This document shows, in pieces, positions 23,776 to 36,960 of a stretch of DNA of 55,000 nt. The notes under the pieces are model-generated. The model was not told where the DNA came from. It was given only the letters and a program-made list of their open reading frames with translations, and did not search any database. How positions within the stretch are numbered: position 1 is the first letter of the stretch; every line of letters starts with the position of its first letter. This DNA comes from Glandiceps talaboti (Eukaryota; Hemichordata; Enteropneusta; Spengelidae): the NCBI RefSeq assembly GCF_964340395.1, contig NC_135551.1:3509463-3564462 (forward strand), given 5' to 3'. Both the position numbers and the translations under genes were made by a program.

Positions 23776-24079
23776 CCAGATGTAAACTGAATGTCTTCCA
23801 TTAGGGCAAAGTTTTGAGATTGTCATTCCTATAGACAATTGTTGGAATACAACAGAACATATGTAATAAGTTATTTTTTCTCATTGATTGCTATTTGCTC
23901 ATTGCTGTTTGTGATCTCCTGGCCAACCACAACATGTAATGTGACATTTGTTGAGAATGTAAAAAAAAAGTAAGCGCATCGTCGTACCACTTTAGACCTG
24001 ACAAGAAACTATTTTTTCCCAGAATTTATTGACAATCTCAAAACTTTGCCCTTACAGAAGACATTCAGTTTACATCTGG
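23776..24079. mobile_element. 304-bp element with ~50-bp terminal inverted repeats
   Basis: 23776-23824 and 24030-24079 are inverted repeats differing at only a few positions (ccagatgtaaactgaatgtc at the left end; gggcaaagttttgagattgt inward). The roughly 205 bp between them have no ORF. This is the form of a MITE; no target-site duplication was identified. Confidence 0.75.
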
Positions 24080-25204
24080 TTTTATACATGTATCAACAGC
24101 AAAATTACATCATAAAACTGCAGTGAGTTCACTGTACAGCTAATAATCTACAAGAATATACACCTGTCAAATTGATTCAAATATCTAACGCCACTTTAAG
24201 ATTTTTGTAAGTCCAACTATTGTCAGCATCTGTGTCTGTTTTGAAAAGTGTTTGTTTGTCTGTATACATTTTGTCCCAGAATTTATTGACAACAAGGGAA
24301 GTAAAAACTGAACAAATCCCTTCACATTGCCAAACATTCAACTTCATATCTGTGACACTGCACTATATATTGTTAAACACTGCAAAGTGGTGTGCTCCCA
24401 CTATTTACCTTGTTTGAGGTGTTGCAGTTGGGGCATACTCTCTCATCTATGGTGGCATTTTCTGGCCTCAAAAATTGGTAAGCATGTTTTTACTGTGAGG
24501 TGTTTTTGAGTAAAAATTCCAGGCACATAGACTATTACTTTCAATAGCAGGAAAACTAGAAATCTTTGGAGGAATGGATGTTAGTAAAACTGTAATACAA
24601 GATAATACTTGCAAAAAAAAAAATAGAACTGACCCCTGATTAGAGATAAGTTTTAAAAATTTGTTTACATGTAATTAATATACAATTTACATTATGGTAA
24701 AAAGAAATGCAGTAGTTTAAAAAGATTTCAAAACTCATGAGATGTTTGAGTAAACTACACTACATACACTATTTATAATAAACAAAACTTGGTTTCAAAC
24801 ACTATTGATAGACAATCTAGTGTTATGGCATACAATCCTGAAAATTCCATGATAAAAAACAGTAAAAGTCACCTCAAGTTGATTGAACCATCACTATACA
24901 CTTAGTGAAAACTATATGCAAATCTAGAGATATACTAATTGGACAAGATCAATAGTTCAATATAGGATAAAAAAAACTATTGACTAAGTTCTTTTACTTT
25001 GGTGGTGGGGTGGGATAGGAGGTGAGCCATTTTAGTTCTCATCCTACAAAATCAATGTTACTTTTAATGGAATTTGTTTAGTACTTATAGTACCTCTAAA
25101 TACACATATTTGTTTTAAATGTCATCAGATTGAGAAATAGAAGACATTTTAGCATGGCATATTGTAATACTGTAAACATGTCAATAAAAGAGCCACTTTT
25201 CCTC
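24080..25204. other. No supported gene
   Basis: AT-rich, with a partial echo of the preceding element (cccagaatttattgacaa near 24270). The short ORFs at 24220-24509 have no recognisable features. Confidence 0.4.
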
Positions 25205-26780
25205 ACTACATACTGGCTTTGCATTCATAGCACTACCGGGGTGTACTACTACATGCTGGCTTTGTAATCATAGCACTACATACTACATTTGTACTACATA
25301 CTGGCTTTCTATTCATATACTACATACTGGCTTTGTATTCATAGCACTATATACTACTACATACTGGCTTTGTATTCATAGCACTATATAGACTCTCTTA
25401 CAGCTCTAAAATTAAAGCTAAACGAATTATTTTGTATGTACCGATGCCAGCTAATTAACCGTACTCAAATATCCTTGTACTGTGTGCCCTCATCGACCAT
25501 GATAGAGATAACCATTCGTTGACATGTGACTGCGACGCTCCGTGTTATCGCGAAGCCTCGGACTTCGCGAAAATATGAAGCGTCGCAGTCACACGTCAAC
25601 GAACATATATCTCTGTGGTCGATGAGGGCGCACAGTACAAGGTTGTTCGAGTACGATGGAGTACGTTATGTAGATGGTATCGGTACATACAAAATAATTC
25701 ATTTAGCGTCGATTTTAGTAAAGCGAAGTTCCGAGGACTGTGAGAGAGTCTAAGCACTATAGTACTACATACTGGCTCTGTATTCATAGCACTACATACT
25801 ACTACATACTGGCTCTGTATTCATAGCACTACATACTACTACATACTGGCTTTGTATTCATAGCACTACATACTACTACATACTGGCTTTGCATTCATAG
25901 CACTACATACTACGACATACTGGCTTTGTATTCATAGCACTACATACTACTACATACTGGCTTTGTATTCATAGGCACTATAGTACTACATACTGGCTTT
26001 GTATTCATAGGCACTATAGTACTACATACTGGCTTTGTATTCATAGCACTACATACTGCAGCTACATACTGTCCTTGTATTCATAGGCACTATAGTACTA
26101 CATACTGGCTTTGTATTCATAGCACTATAGTACTACATACTGGCTTTGTATTCATAGCACTATATACTACATACTGGCTTTGTATTCATAGCACTATAGT
26201 ACTACATACTGGCTTTGTATTCATAGCACTATAGTACTACATACTGGCTTTGTATTCATAGCACTATAGTACTACATACTTGCTTTGTATTCATAGCACT
26301 ATAGTACTACATACTGGCTTTGTATTCATAGCACTATAGTACTACATACTGGCTTTGTATTCATAGCACTATAGTACTACATACTTGCTTTGTATTCATA
26401 GCACTATAGTACTACATACTGGCTTTGCATTCATAGCACTATAGTACTACATACTGGCTTTGTATTCATAGCACTATAGTACTACATACTGGCTTTGTAT
26501 TCATAACACTATAGTACTACATACTGGCTTTGTATTCATAGCACTATAGTACTACATACTGGCTTTGTATTCATAGCACTATAGTACTACATACTTGCTT
26601 TGTATTCATAGCACTATAGTACTACATACTGGCTTTGTATTCATAGCACTATAGTACTACATACTGGCTTTGTATTCATAGCACTATAGTACTACATACT
26701 GGCTTTGTATTCATAGCACTATAGTACTACATACTGGCTTTGTATTCATAGCACTATAGTACTACATATACTGGCTTTGT
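25205..26780. repeat. 35-bp minisatellite, interrupted by a foldback transposon
   Basis: Unit includes tactacatactggctttgt, attcatagcactatag. The left part (25205-25388) is irregular; the right part (25753-26780) becomes very homogeneous. Variant units (e.g. acttgctttg) recur at intervals, which points to block duplications. Confidence 0.96.
25389..25752. mobile_element. Palindromic foldback transposon with 9-bp target duplication
   Basis: The 364-bp element is one long imperfect palindrome with ends tagactctct...agagagtcta. The arms share blocks such as gaattattttgtatgtaccg, ccctcatcgacca and tgactgcgacgct, and the centre is tcgcgaagcctcggacttcgcga-like near 25548-25571. It is flanked by AGCACTATA at 25380-25388 and 25753-25761. 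Removing the element and one AGCACTATA restores an ordinary unit of the surrounding minisatellite. A 9-bp duplication with long inverted arms fits Mutator-like foldback elements (family knowledge); no transposase is present. Confidence 0.88.
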
Positions 26781-26801
26781 GCTATAACGCCATTGCAGGC
26801 C
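26776..26801. repeat. Hairpin motif remnant at the end of the 35-bp minisatellite
   Basis: tttgtgctataacgccattg resembles the motif at 41437-41460, but its right arm is lost. Confidence 0.4.
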
Positions 26802-27678
26802 TTAAAATTAACTTTTTTGTTTTAAGTTGGAAAATTCATCTGCCCATATTTTCCCGGCGACTTTCCTAACAAAACGTATCATTAATAATTTTAGCTTTCC
26901 TGACAAAATCTGTGATTATTGTTATGCAAACCATATTTATAAATTATGCCAATGAGCCATGACTGCCGTCCTGCTATCAGAACAATCCATGGAGACACTG
27001 GAACTATATTACCATGCTAATGGAGTGGAATGTAGCAGTAGATCTCTGCATAGCAGATCGCGGCAACAGTGCAGGAAGGGTTTTGTTGGCTTTTCAGTCG
27101 TAACTTTGCGGGAATTTCAAAAGATTGTGCAGTGAAGATTTTTGTTTGTTGGGAATCACAATTCTTGTGTATATTTTGGTAAAGGATCTGGAACATTGGA
27201 CTATCTGTTTCTCCTATCTGACTGTGCTGGGTATGCCGACAAACAGACAATTTGATAAAAAGTTCAAAGTCAATATCGCCTAAAAGTAAAACTCTTTGTG
27301 CTGTATCGGATTACATCAGAATCAGTTGAGCGATCACTACCCTAGTACGTTAAGTTTGCTTCATGAAAGTTTTGTGAGAAATTTCTCATTGACACCTGCC
27401 CTCTTGAACATTGACAAATGCTAACTAGTCAGATATGATCTCTCTGCTGGACTTTGTTTATTTAGCCCCCTGAGGTCTATTACAATGGGCTCCATGTGTG
27501 TTCATCCACCTGTCCATGCATCCATCTATCTGTGCATCTGTAATGTCATTTCTCAGAATGCAATATCGAATTTATTTCAAACCTGGCACAAAGGGGACAT
27601 ATTGTATGTGTATCAAAAACAAATGCACGATTGTCAATTTGTTTGACTCCACTTTGTTTGTTTGATTCCTTCTTTCAG
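26802..27678. other. No supported gene; old repeat fragments
   Basis: A stretch near 27470-27605 (ccatctatctgtgcatctgt; later ttcaaacctggcacaaag) resembles pieces near 39170-39260 and 39890, so it is probably an ancient dispersed element. No exon was identified. Confidence 0.4.
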
Positions 27679-28036
27679 ATTATGGATACAGAACTGATGC
27701 ATCAGTACATCAAACTTTCAATTCCATCCCAAAGATGATGGGCCCAGGAGAAATACAAAGATTTGGAATTTATGAAATAAGCAGAGGGAGAAGAGCAAAT
27801 CAAACACTTGATCAGTCATGACAGGCAAGGTCAAGCATTCAAGTGTTCCACCTTCAAGATGACATCTCAAAGACAACAAGAATATCATGCACCTGATGTC
27901 TACTTTTGGTGTGGACGTCTCACCACAATGGGATGGATATCTGATGCTATCTTTAGTGTCAGCTACAAATTTGGAATCCGAAACATCCTAATGGGAAAGG
28001 TCTTCTCTGTGATGGCTATGGAAATTTGAAGACCTC
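27679..28036 (+). pseudogene. Exon-like coding remnant with two frame changes, unknown protein
   Basis: After an acceptor-like ttctttcag, protein-like sequence runs in three successive frames. The first reads DYGYRTDASVHQTFNSIPKM and continues to NQTLDQS and a stop. The second picks up near 27805 with SHDRQGQAFKC and includes APDVYFWCGRLTTMGWISDA. The third, near 27970, reads IWNPKHPNGKGLLCDGYGNL to a stop at about 28036. The smooth sense across frames suggests a once-continuous coding sequence with two small indels, through decay or assembly error. No family was recognised. About 30 bp around the end (cctcatcctgaagggatcta) is repeated at about 28123-28153, where the minisatellite starts. Confidence 0.45.
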
Positions 28037-28145
28037 ATCCTGAAGGGATCTATGGAATACTGCAATGGTGAAACCAAACACTAGTGGGATAGAAGGAATG
28101 AAATGAACCAGGAGATTTGGAAACCTCATCCTGAAGGGATCTATG

Positions 28146-31100
28146 GAATACAGACATCAGTAAACAAACAAACAACATGTGAAACTACTGTTATGTAAAA
28201 CAGACATGAGTAAACAAACAAACAACATGTGAAACTACTGTTGTTATATAAAACAGACATGAGTAAACAAACAAACAACATGTGAAACTACTGTTATATA
28301 AAACAGACATGAGTAAACAAACAAACAACATGTGAAACTACTGTTATATAAAACAGACATGAGTAAACAAACAAATAAACAACATGTGAAACTACTGTTG
28401 TTATAGAAAACTGACATAAGTAAACAAACAAACAACATGTGAAACTACTGTTATGTAAAACAGACATGAGTAAACAAACAAACAACATGTGAAACTACTG
28501 TGTGATATAAAACAGACATGAGTAAACAAACAAACAACATGTGAAACTACTGTGTGATATAAAACAGACATGAGTAAACAAACAAACAACATGTGAAACT
28601 ACTGTTGTTATATAAAACTGACATGAGTAAACAAACAGACAACATGTGAAACTACTGTTGTTATATAAAACTGACATGAGTAAACAAACAAACAACATGT
28701 GAAACTACTGTTATATAAAACGAACATGAGTAAACAAACAAACAACATGTGAAACTACTGTTATATAAAACAGACATGAGTAAACAAACAAACAACATGT
28801 GAAACTACTGTTATATAAAACAGACATGAGTAAACAAACAAACAACATGTGAAACTACTGTTATATAAAACGAACATGAGTAAACAAACAAACAACATGT
28901 GAAACTACTGTTATATAAAACAGACATGAGTAAACAAACAAACAACATGTGAAACTACTGTTATATAAAACAGACATGAGTAAACAAACAAACAACATGT
29001 GAAACTACTGTTATATAAAACAGACATGAGTAAACAAACAAACAACATGTGAAACTACTGTTATATAAAACGAATATGAGTAAACAAACAAACAACATGT
29101 GAAACTACTGTTATATAAAACAGACATGAGTAAACAAACGAACAACATGTGAAACTACTGTGTGATATAAAACGGACATGAGTAAACAAATAAACAACAT
29201 GTGAAACTACTGTTGTGATATAAAACGGACATGAGTAAACAAACAAACAACATGTGAAACTACTGTTGTTATATAAAACAGACATGAGTAAACAAACAAA
29301 CAACATATGAAACTACTGTTATATAAAACAGACATGAGTAAACAAACAAACAACATGTGAAACTACTGTTATATAAAACAGACATGAGTAAACAAACAAA
29401 CAACATGTGAAACTACTGTTATATAAAACAGACATGAGTAAACAAACAAACAACATGTGAAACTACTGTTATATAAAACAGACATGAGTAAACAAACAAA
29501 CAACATGTGAAACCACTGTTGTTATATAAAACAGACATGAGTAAACAAACAAACAACTTGTGAAACTACTGTTGTTATATAAAACAGACATGAGTAAACA
29601 AACAAACAAACAACATGTGAAACTACTGTTATGTAAAAGGGACATGAGTAAACAAACAAACAACATGTGAAACAACTGTTATATGAAACGGACATGAGTA
29701 AACAAACAAACAACATGTGAAAATACTGTTATATAAAACAGACATGAGTAAACAAACAGACAACATGTGAAACTACTGTTATATAAAACGGACATGAGTA
29801 AACAAACAAACAACATGTGAAACTACTGTTGTATAAAACAGACATGAGTAAACAAACAAACAACATGTGAAACTACTGTTATATAAAACAGACATGAGTA
29901 AACAAACAGACAACATGTGAAACTACTGTTATATAAAACGGACATGAGTAAACAAACAAACAACATGTGAAACTACTGTCGTTATATAAAACAGACATGA
30001 GTAAACAAACAAAAAACATGTGAAACTACTGTTATATAAAACAGACATGAGTAAACAAATAAACAACATGTGAAACTACTGTTATGTAAAAGGGACATGA
30101 GTAAACAAACAAACAACATGTGAAACAACTGTTGTTATATGAAACGGACATGAGTAAACAAACAAACAACATGTGAAAATACTGTTATATAAAACAGACA
30201 TGAGTAAACAAACAGACAACATGTGAAACTACTGTTATATAAAACGGACATGAGTAAACAAACAAACAACATGTGAAACTACTGTTATATAAAACAGACA
30301 TGAGTAAACAAACAGACAACATGTGAAACTACTGTTATATAAAACGGACATGAGTAAACAAACAAACAACATGTGAAACTACTGTTATATAAAACAGACA
30401 TGAGTAAACAAACAAACAACATGTGAAACTACTGTTGTTATATAAAACAGACATGAGTAAACAAACAGACGACATGTGAAACTACTTTTATATAAAACGG
30501 ACATGAGTAAACAAACAAACAACATGTGAAACTACTGTTATATAAAACGGACATGAGTAAACAAACAAACAACATGTGAAACTACTGTTATATAAAACGG
30601 ACATGAGTAAACAAACAAACAAACATGTGAAACTACTGTTGTTATATAAAACGGACATGAGTAAACAAACAAACAAACAACATGTGAAACTACTGTTATA
30701 AAAAACGGACATGAGTAAACAAACAAACAAACAACATGTGAAACTACTGTTATATAAAACGGACATGAGTAAACAAACAAACAACATGTGAAACTACTGT
30801 TGTTATATAAAACAGACATGAGTAAATAAACAAACAACATGTGAAACCACTGTTATATAAAATGGACATAAGTAAACAAACACAACATGTGAAACTACTG
30901 TTATGTAAAACGGACATGAGTAAACAAACAAACAACATGTGAAACTACTGTTGTTATATAAAACGGACACGAGTAAACAAACAAACAACATGTGAAACTA
31001 CTGTTATATTAAACAGACATGAGTAAACAAACAAACAACATGTGAAACTACTGTTATATAAAACAGACATGAGTAAACAAACAAACAACATGTGAAACTA

Positions 31101-34100
31101 CTGTTGTTATATAAAACGGACACGAGTAAACAAACAAACAACATGTGAAACTACTGTGTGATATAAAACGGACATGAGTAAACAAACAAACAACATGTGA
31201 AACTACTGTTATGTAAAACAGACATGAGTAAACAAATAAACAACATGTGAAACTACTGTTATGTAAAACAGACATGAGTAAACAAATAAACAACATGTGA
31301 AACTACTGTTATATAAAAGGGACATGAGTAAACAAACAAACAACATGTGAAACTACTGTTATATAAAACGGACATGAGTAAACAAACAAACAACATGTGA
31401 AACTACTGTTATATAAAACGGACATGAGTAAACAAACAAACAACATGTGAAACTACTGTTATATAAAACAGACATGAGTAAACAAACAAACAACATGTGA
31501 AACTACTGTTGTTATATAAAACAGACATGAGTAAACAAACAAACAACATGTGAAACTACTGTTATATAAAACGGACATGAGTAAACAAACAAACAAACAA
31601 CATGTGAAACTACTGTTGTTATATATTAAACAGACATGAGTAAACAAACAGACAGCTTGTGAAACTACTGTTGTTATATAAAACGGACATGAGTAACAAA
31701 CAAACAACATGTGAAACTACTGTTATATAAAACAGACATGAGTAAACAAACGAACAAACAACATGTGAAACTACTGTTATATAAAACAGACATGAGTAAA
31801 CAAACAAACAACATGTGAAACTACTGTTATATAAAACGGACATGAGTAAACAATCAGACAACATGTGAAACTACTGTTATATAAAACAGACATGAGTAAA
31901 CAAACGAACAAACAACATGTGAAACTACTGTTATATAAAACAGACATGAGTAAACAAACAAACAACATGTGAAACTACTGTTATATAAAACAGACATGAG
32001 TAAACAATCAAACAACATGTGAAACTACTGTTGTTATATAAAACAGACATGAGTAAACAAACAAACAACATGTGAAACTACTGTTATATAAAACGGACAT
32101 GAGTAAACAATCAGACAACATGTGAAACTACTGTTATATAAAACAGACATGAGTAAACAAACGAACAAACAACATGTGAAACTACTGTTATATAAAACAG
32201 ACATGAGTAAACAAACAAACAACATGTAAAACTACTGTTGTTATATAAAACAGACATGAGTAAACAAACAAACAACATGTGAAACTACTGTTATATAAAA
32301 CAGACATGAGTAAACAAACAAACAACATGTGAAACTACTGTTATATAAAACAGACATGAGTAAACAAACAAACAACATGTGAAACTACTGTTATATAAAA
32401 CAGACATGAGTAAACAAACAAACAACATGTGAAACTACTGTTATATAAAACAGACATGAGTAAACAAACAAACAACATGTGAAACCACTGTTATATAAAA
32501 GGGACATGAGTAAACAAACAAACAACATGTGAAACTACTGTTATATAAAACAGACATGAGTAAACAAACAAACAACATGTGAAACTACTGTTATATAAAA
32601 CAGACATGAGTAAACAAACAAACAACATGTGAAACTACTGTTGTTATATAAAACAGACATGAGTAAACAAACAGACAGCATGTGAAACTACTGTTGTTAT
32701 ATAAAACGGACATGAGTAAACAAACAAACAACATGTGAAACTACTGTTATATAAAACGGACATGAGTAAACAATCAGACAACATGTGAAACTACTGTTAT
32801 ATAAAACAGACATGAGTAAACAAACGAACAAACAACATGTGAAACTACTGTTATATAAAAGGGACATGAGTAAACAAACAAACAACATGTGAAACTACTG
32901 TTATATAAAACGGACATGAGTAAACAAACAAACAACATGTGAAACTACTGTTATATAAAACAGACATGAGTAAACAAACAAACAACATGTAAAACTACTG
33001 TTATATAAAACGGACATGAGTAAACAAATAAACAACATGTGAAACTACTGTGTGATATAAAACAGACATGAGTAAACAAACAAACAACATGTGAAACCAC
33101 TGTTATATAAAACAGACATGAGTAAACAAACAAACAATATATGAAACCACTGTTATATAAAACAGACATGAGTAAACAATCAAACAACATGTGAAACTAC
33201 TGTTGTTATATAAAACAGACATGAGTAAACAAACGAACAACATGTGAAACCACTGTTATATAAAACAGACATGAGTAAACAAACAAACAATATATGAAAC
33301 TACTGTTGTTATATAAAACAAACATGAGTAAACAAATAAACAACATGTGAAACCACTGTTATATAAAACAGACATGAGTAAACAAACAAACAACATGTGA
33401 AACTACTGTTGTTATATAAAACAGACATGAGTAAACAAACAAACAACATGTGAAACTACTGTTGTTATATAAAACGGACATGAGTAAACAAACAAACAAA
33501 CAACATGTGAAACTACTGTTGTTATATAAAACGGACATGAGTAAACAAACAAACAACATGTGAAACTACTGTTATATAAAACAGACATGAGTAAACAAAC
33601 AAACAACATGTGAAACTACTGTTATATAAAATGTACATGAGTAAACAAATAAACAACATGTGAAACCACTGTTATATAAAACAGACATGAGTAAACAAAC
33701 AAACAACATGTGAAACTACTGTTATATAAAACACATGAGTAAACAAGTAAACAACATGTGAAACTACTGTTATATAAAATGTACATGAGTAAACAAACAA
33801 ACAAACAACATGTGGAACTACTGTTATATAAAACAGACATGAGTAAACAAACAGACAGCATGTGAAACTACTGTTGTTATATAAAACAGACATGAGTAAA
33901 CAAACAAACAACATGTGAAACCAGTTATGTAAAACAGACATGAGTAAACAAAGAAACAACATGTGAAACCACTGTTATATAAAACAGACATGAGTAAACA
34001 AACAAACAACATGTGGAACTACTGTTATATAAAACAGACACGAGTAAACAATTAAACAATATGTGAAACCACTGTTATATAAAACAGACATGAGTAAACA

Positions 34101-36065
34101 AACAAACAACATGTGAAACTACTGTTATATAAAACGGACATGAGTAAACAAACAAACATGTGAAACTACTGTTATGTAAAACGGACATGAGTAAACAAAC
34201 AAACATGTGAAACTACTGTTATATAAAACGGACATGAGTAAACAAACAAACAAACGTGTGAAACTACTGTTATATAAAACAGACATGAGTAAAGAAACAA
34301 ACAACATGTGAAACTACTGTTTTATAAAACGGACATGAGTAAAGAAACAAACAACATGTGAAACTACTGTTATATAAAACGGACATGAGTAAACAAACAA
34401 ACATGTGAAACTACTGTTATATAAAACGGACATGAGTAAACAAACAAACAACATGTGAAACTACTGTTATATAAAACAGACATGAGTAAACAAACAAACA
34501 ACATGTAAAACTACTGTTATATAAAACGGACATGAGTAAACAAATAAACAACATGTGAAACTACTGTGTGATATAAAACAGACATGAGTAAACAAACAAA
34601 CAACATGTGAAACCACTGTTATATAAAACAGACATGAGTAAACAAACAAACAATATATGAAACCACTGTTATATAAAACAGACATGAGTAAACAATCAAA
34701 CAACATGTGAAACTACTGTTGTTATATAAAACAGACATGAGTAAACAAACGAACAACATGTGAAACCACTGTTATATAAAACAGACATGAGTAAACAAAC
34801 AAACAATATATGAAACTACTGTTGTTATATAAAACAAACATGAGTAAACAAATAAACAACATGTGAAACCACTGTTATATAAAACAGACATGAGTAAACA
34901 AACAAACAACATGTGAAACTACTGTTGTTATATAAAACAGACATGAGTAAACAAACAAACAACATGTGAAACTACTGTTGTTATATAAAACGGACATGAG
35001 TAAACAAACAAACAAACAACATGTGAAACTACTGTTGTTATATAAAACGGACATGAGTAAACAAACAAACAACATGTGAAACTACTGTTATATAAAACAG
35101 ACATGAGTAAACAAACAAACAACATGTGAAACTACTGTTATATAAAATGTACATGAGTAAACAAATAAACAACATGTGAAACCACTGTTATATAAAACAG
35201 ACATGAGTAAACAAACAAACAACATGTGAAACTACTGTTATATAAAACACATGAGTAAACAAGTAAACAACATGTGAAACTACTGTTATATAAAATGTAC
35301 ATGAGTAAACAAACAAACAAACAACATGTGGAACTACTGTTATATAAAACAGACATGAGTAAACAAACAGACAGCATGTGAAACTACTGTTGTTATATAA
35401 AACAGACATGAGTAAACAAACAAACAACATGTGAAACCAGTTATGTAAAACAGACATGAGTAAACAAAGAAACAACATGTGAAACCACTGTTATATAAAA
35501 CAGACATGAGTAAACAAACAAACAACATGTGGAACTACTGTTATATAAAACAGACACGAGTAAACAATTAAACAATATGTGAAACCACTGTTATATAAAA
35601 CAGACATGAGTAAACAAACAAACAACATGTGAAACTACTGTTATATAAAACGGACATGAGTAAACAAACAAACATGTGAAACTACTGTTATGTAGAACGG
35701 ACATGAGTAAACAAACAAACATGTGAAACTACTGTTATATAAAACGGACATGAGTAAACAAACAAACAAACGTGTGAAACTACTGTTATATAAAACAGAC
35801 ATGAGTAAAGAAACAAACAACATGTGAAACTACTGTTTTATAAAACGGACATGAGTAAAGAAACAAACAACATGTGAAACTACTGTTATATAAAACGGAC
35901 ATGAGTAAACAAACAAACATGTGAAACTACTGTTGTGATATAAAACGGACATGAGTAAACAAACAAACAACATGTGAAACTACTGTTATATAAAACAGAC
36001 ATGAGTAAACAAACAAACAACATGTGAAACTACTGTTGTGATATAAAACGAACATGAGTAAACAA
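28146..36065. repeat. 7.9-kb minisatellite of ~50-bp units, roughly 155 copies
   Basis: Unit includes cagacatgagtaaacaaaca, aacaacatgtgaaactactg, ttatataaaa, with length variants from an extra gtt, an extra aaac, or tgtgat in place of ttat. Variant classes alternate (cagaca / cggaca / gggaca). The 51-bp variants and mixed lengths open many short hydrophobic reading frames on the minus strand (MLFVCLLMSVLYNSSFTCC-like). They repeat with the array, lack any gene context, and are not called as genes. Confidence 0.97.
32895..35932. repeat. Near-identical ~1.5-kb internal duplication within the minisatellite
   Basis: 32895-34416 recurs as 34411-35932 at a constant offset of 1516 bp. Rare variants fall in the same order in both: the gaaaccagttatg unit lacking actgtt, the shortened aaaacacatgagt unit, aatatatgaaacc, cgtgtgaaac. 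One visible difference is tgtaaaacgg near 34176 versus tgtagaacgg near 35692. Confidence 0.9.
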
Positions 36066-36960
36066 CCAAACAACATGGGAAACTACAAACAACATATGTG
36101 TGAAACAACACAGTCCTGATATAAAATGGACTTGGAGTAAATAAAGAAGTAGCCTGCATGAAAAGAAAAATACCAAGGTGATGAAACGACAAGAAGAATC
36201 AATGCATTGGGTTACAGCCTGTGTGAATTAAAGTTGAAATAAAGAGTCATAACATGAAACTGTAAACTCATGTTACCCATAGATGTACATGTATGCCAGG
36301 AGGATATCCCTAGATGACGAAGGATGCCACTACTCCGATGTTATTTATCTGTGACAATTAAAGTAGTTCACATGTATCAGAGTGCTGTCAAAACTGAACA
36401 AGACCTTGCCATGTATTGAAGTTCACCAAGACAGTTATGCACTGAACAGAAGTTGAAGACTGAACTGCAGATTGGAAGTCCAAGTCATAATAATGAGTCA
36501 GCCAAGCAGTAAATACATGGTATGGTCAGCTATTAGTGATCAGTGCTAAAGTATGAATCATTTGCATGCATGCTGCTCTGCAGGCTAATAATTAGCTATA
36601 GTTTGTAAACTGATCAACATGTGGTGTTAAGTTGTTGCAAACTGTTAACACCAGCCTTCTTGCTGGTTTGCAGAAATCGTGAATGATTTCTGTATCTGTT
36701 CTAAATATGCCTTGCTGTAAATTAAGTGGCCAGTTATAAACTGCCTGATGTTGGTTGCAAACATAATGCAAGCCACTATGCAAGCTATTTGCCATCAGTC
36801 ATATGACTGTTATGGACTTTAGCGATGGACAGATGCGTGGGCGCTGCGAATCTGGTAATCTACAGACTTATAATGTAGGTAAGTCCGGTTTGAGTACAGG
36901 AATGCCTGTACTCATTAATATAAGTATAATAAATCTGTTTTTCTATTTTTCTCTACTCGG
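36066..36960. other. No supported gene
   Basis: Holds two AATAAA-like hexamers (near 36137 and 36239) that could be a gene's 3' end, but no coding exon leads into them. Otherwise AT-rich, unique-looking sequence. Confidence 0.4.

Noticed and set aside
28146-36065. Possible CRISPR-like repeat-spacer array
   Set aside because: The whole ~50-bp unit is repeated with no unique spacers, and the context is an animal genome.
28244-36192. Dozens of minus-strand ORFs encoding MLFVCLLMSVLYNSSFTCC-like hydrophobic repeats
   Set aside because: They follow the minisatellite period in several overlapping frames, with no start context, splice sites or non-repeat sequence.
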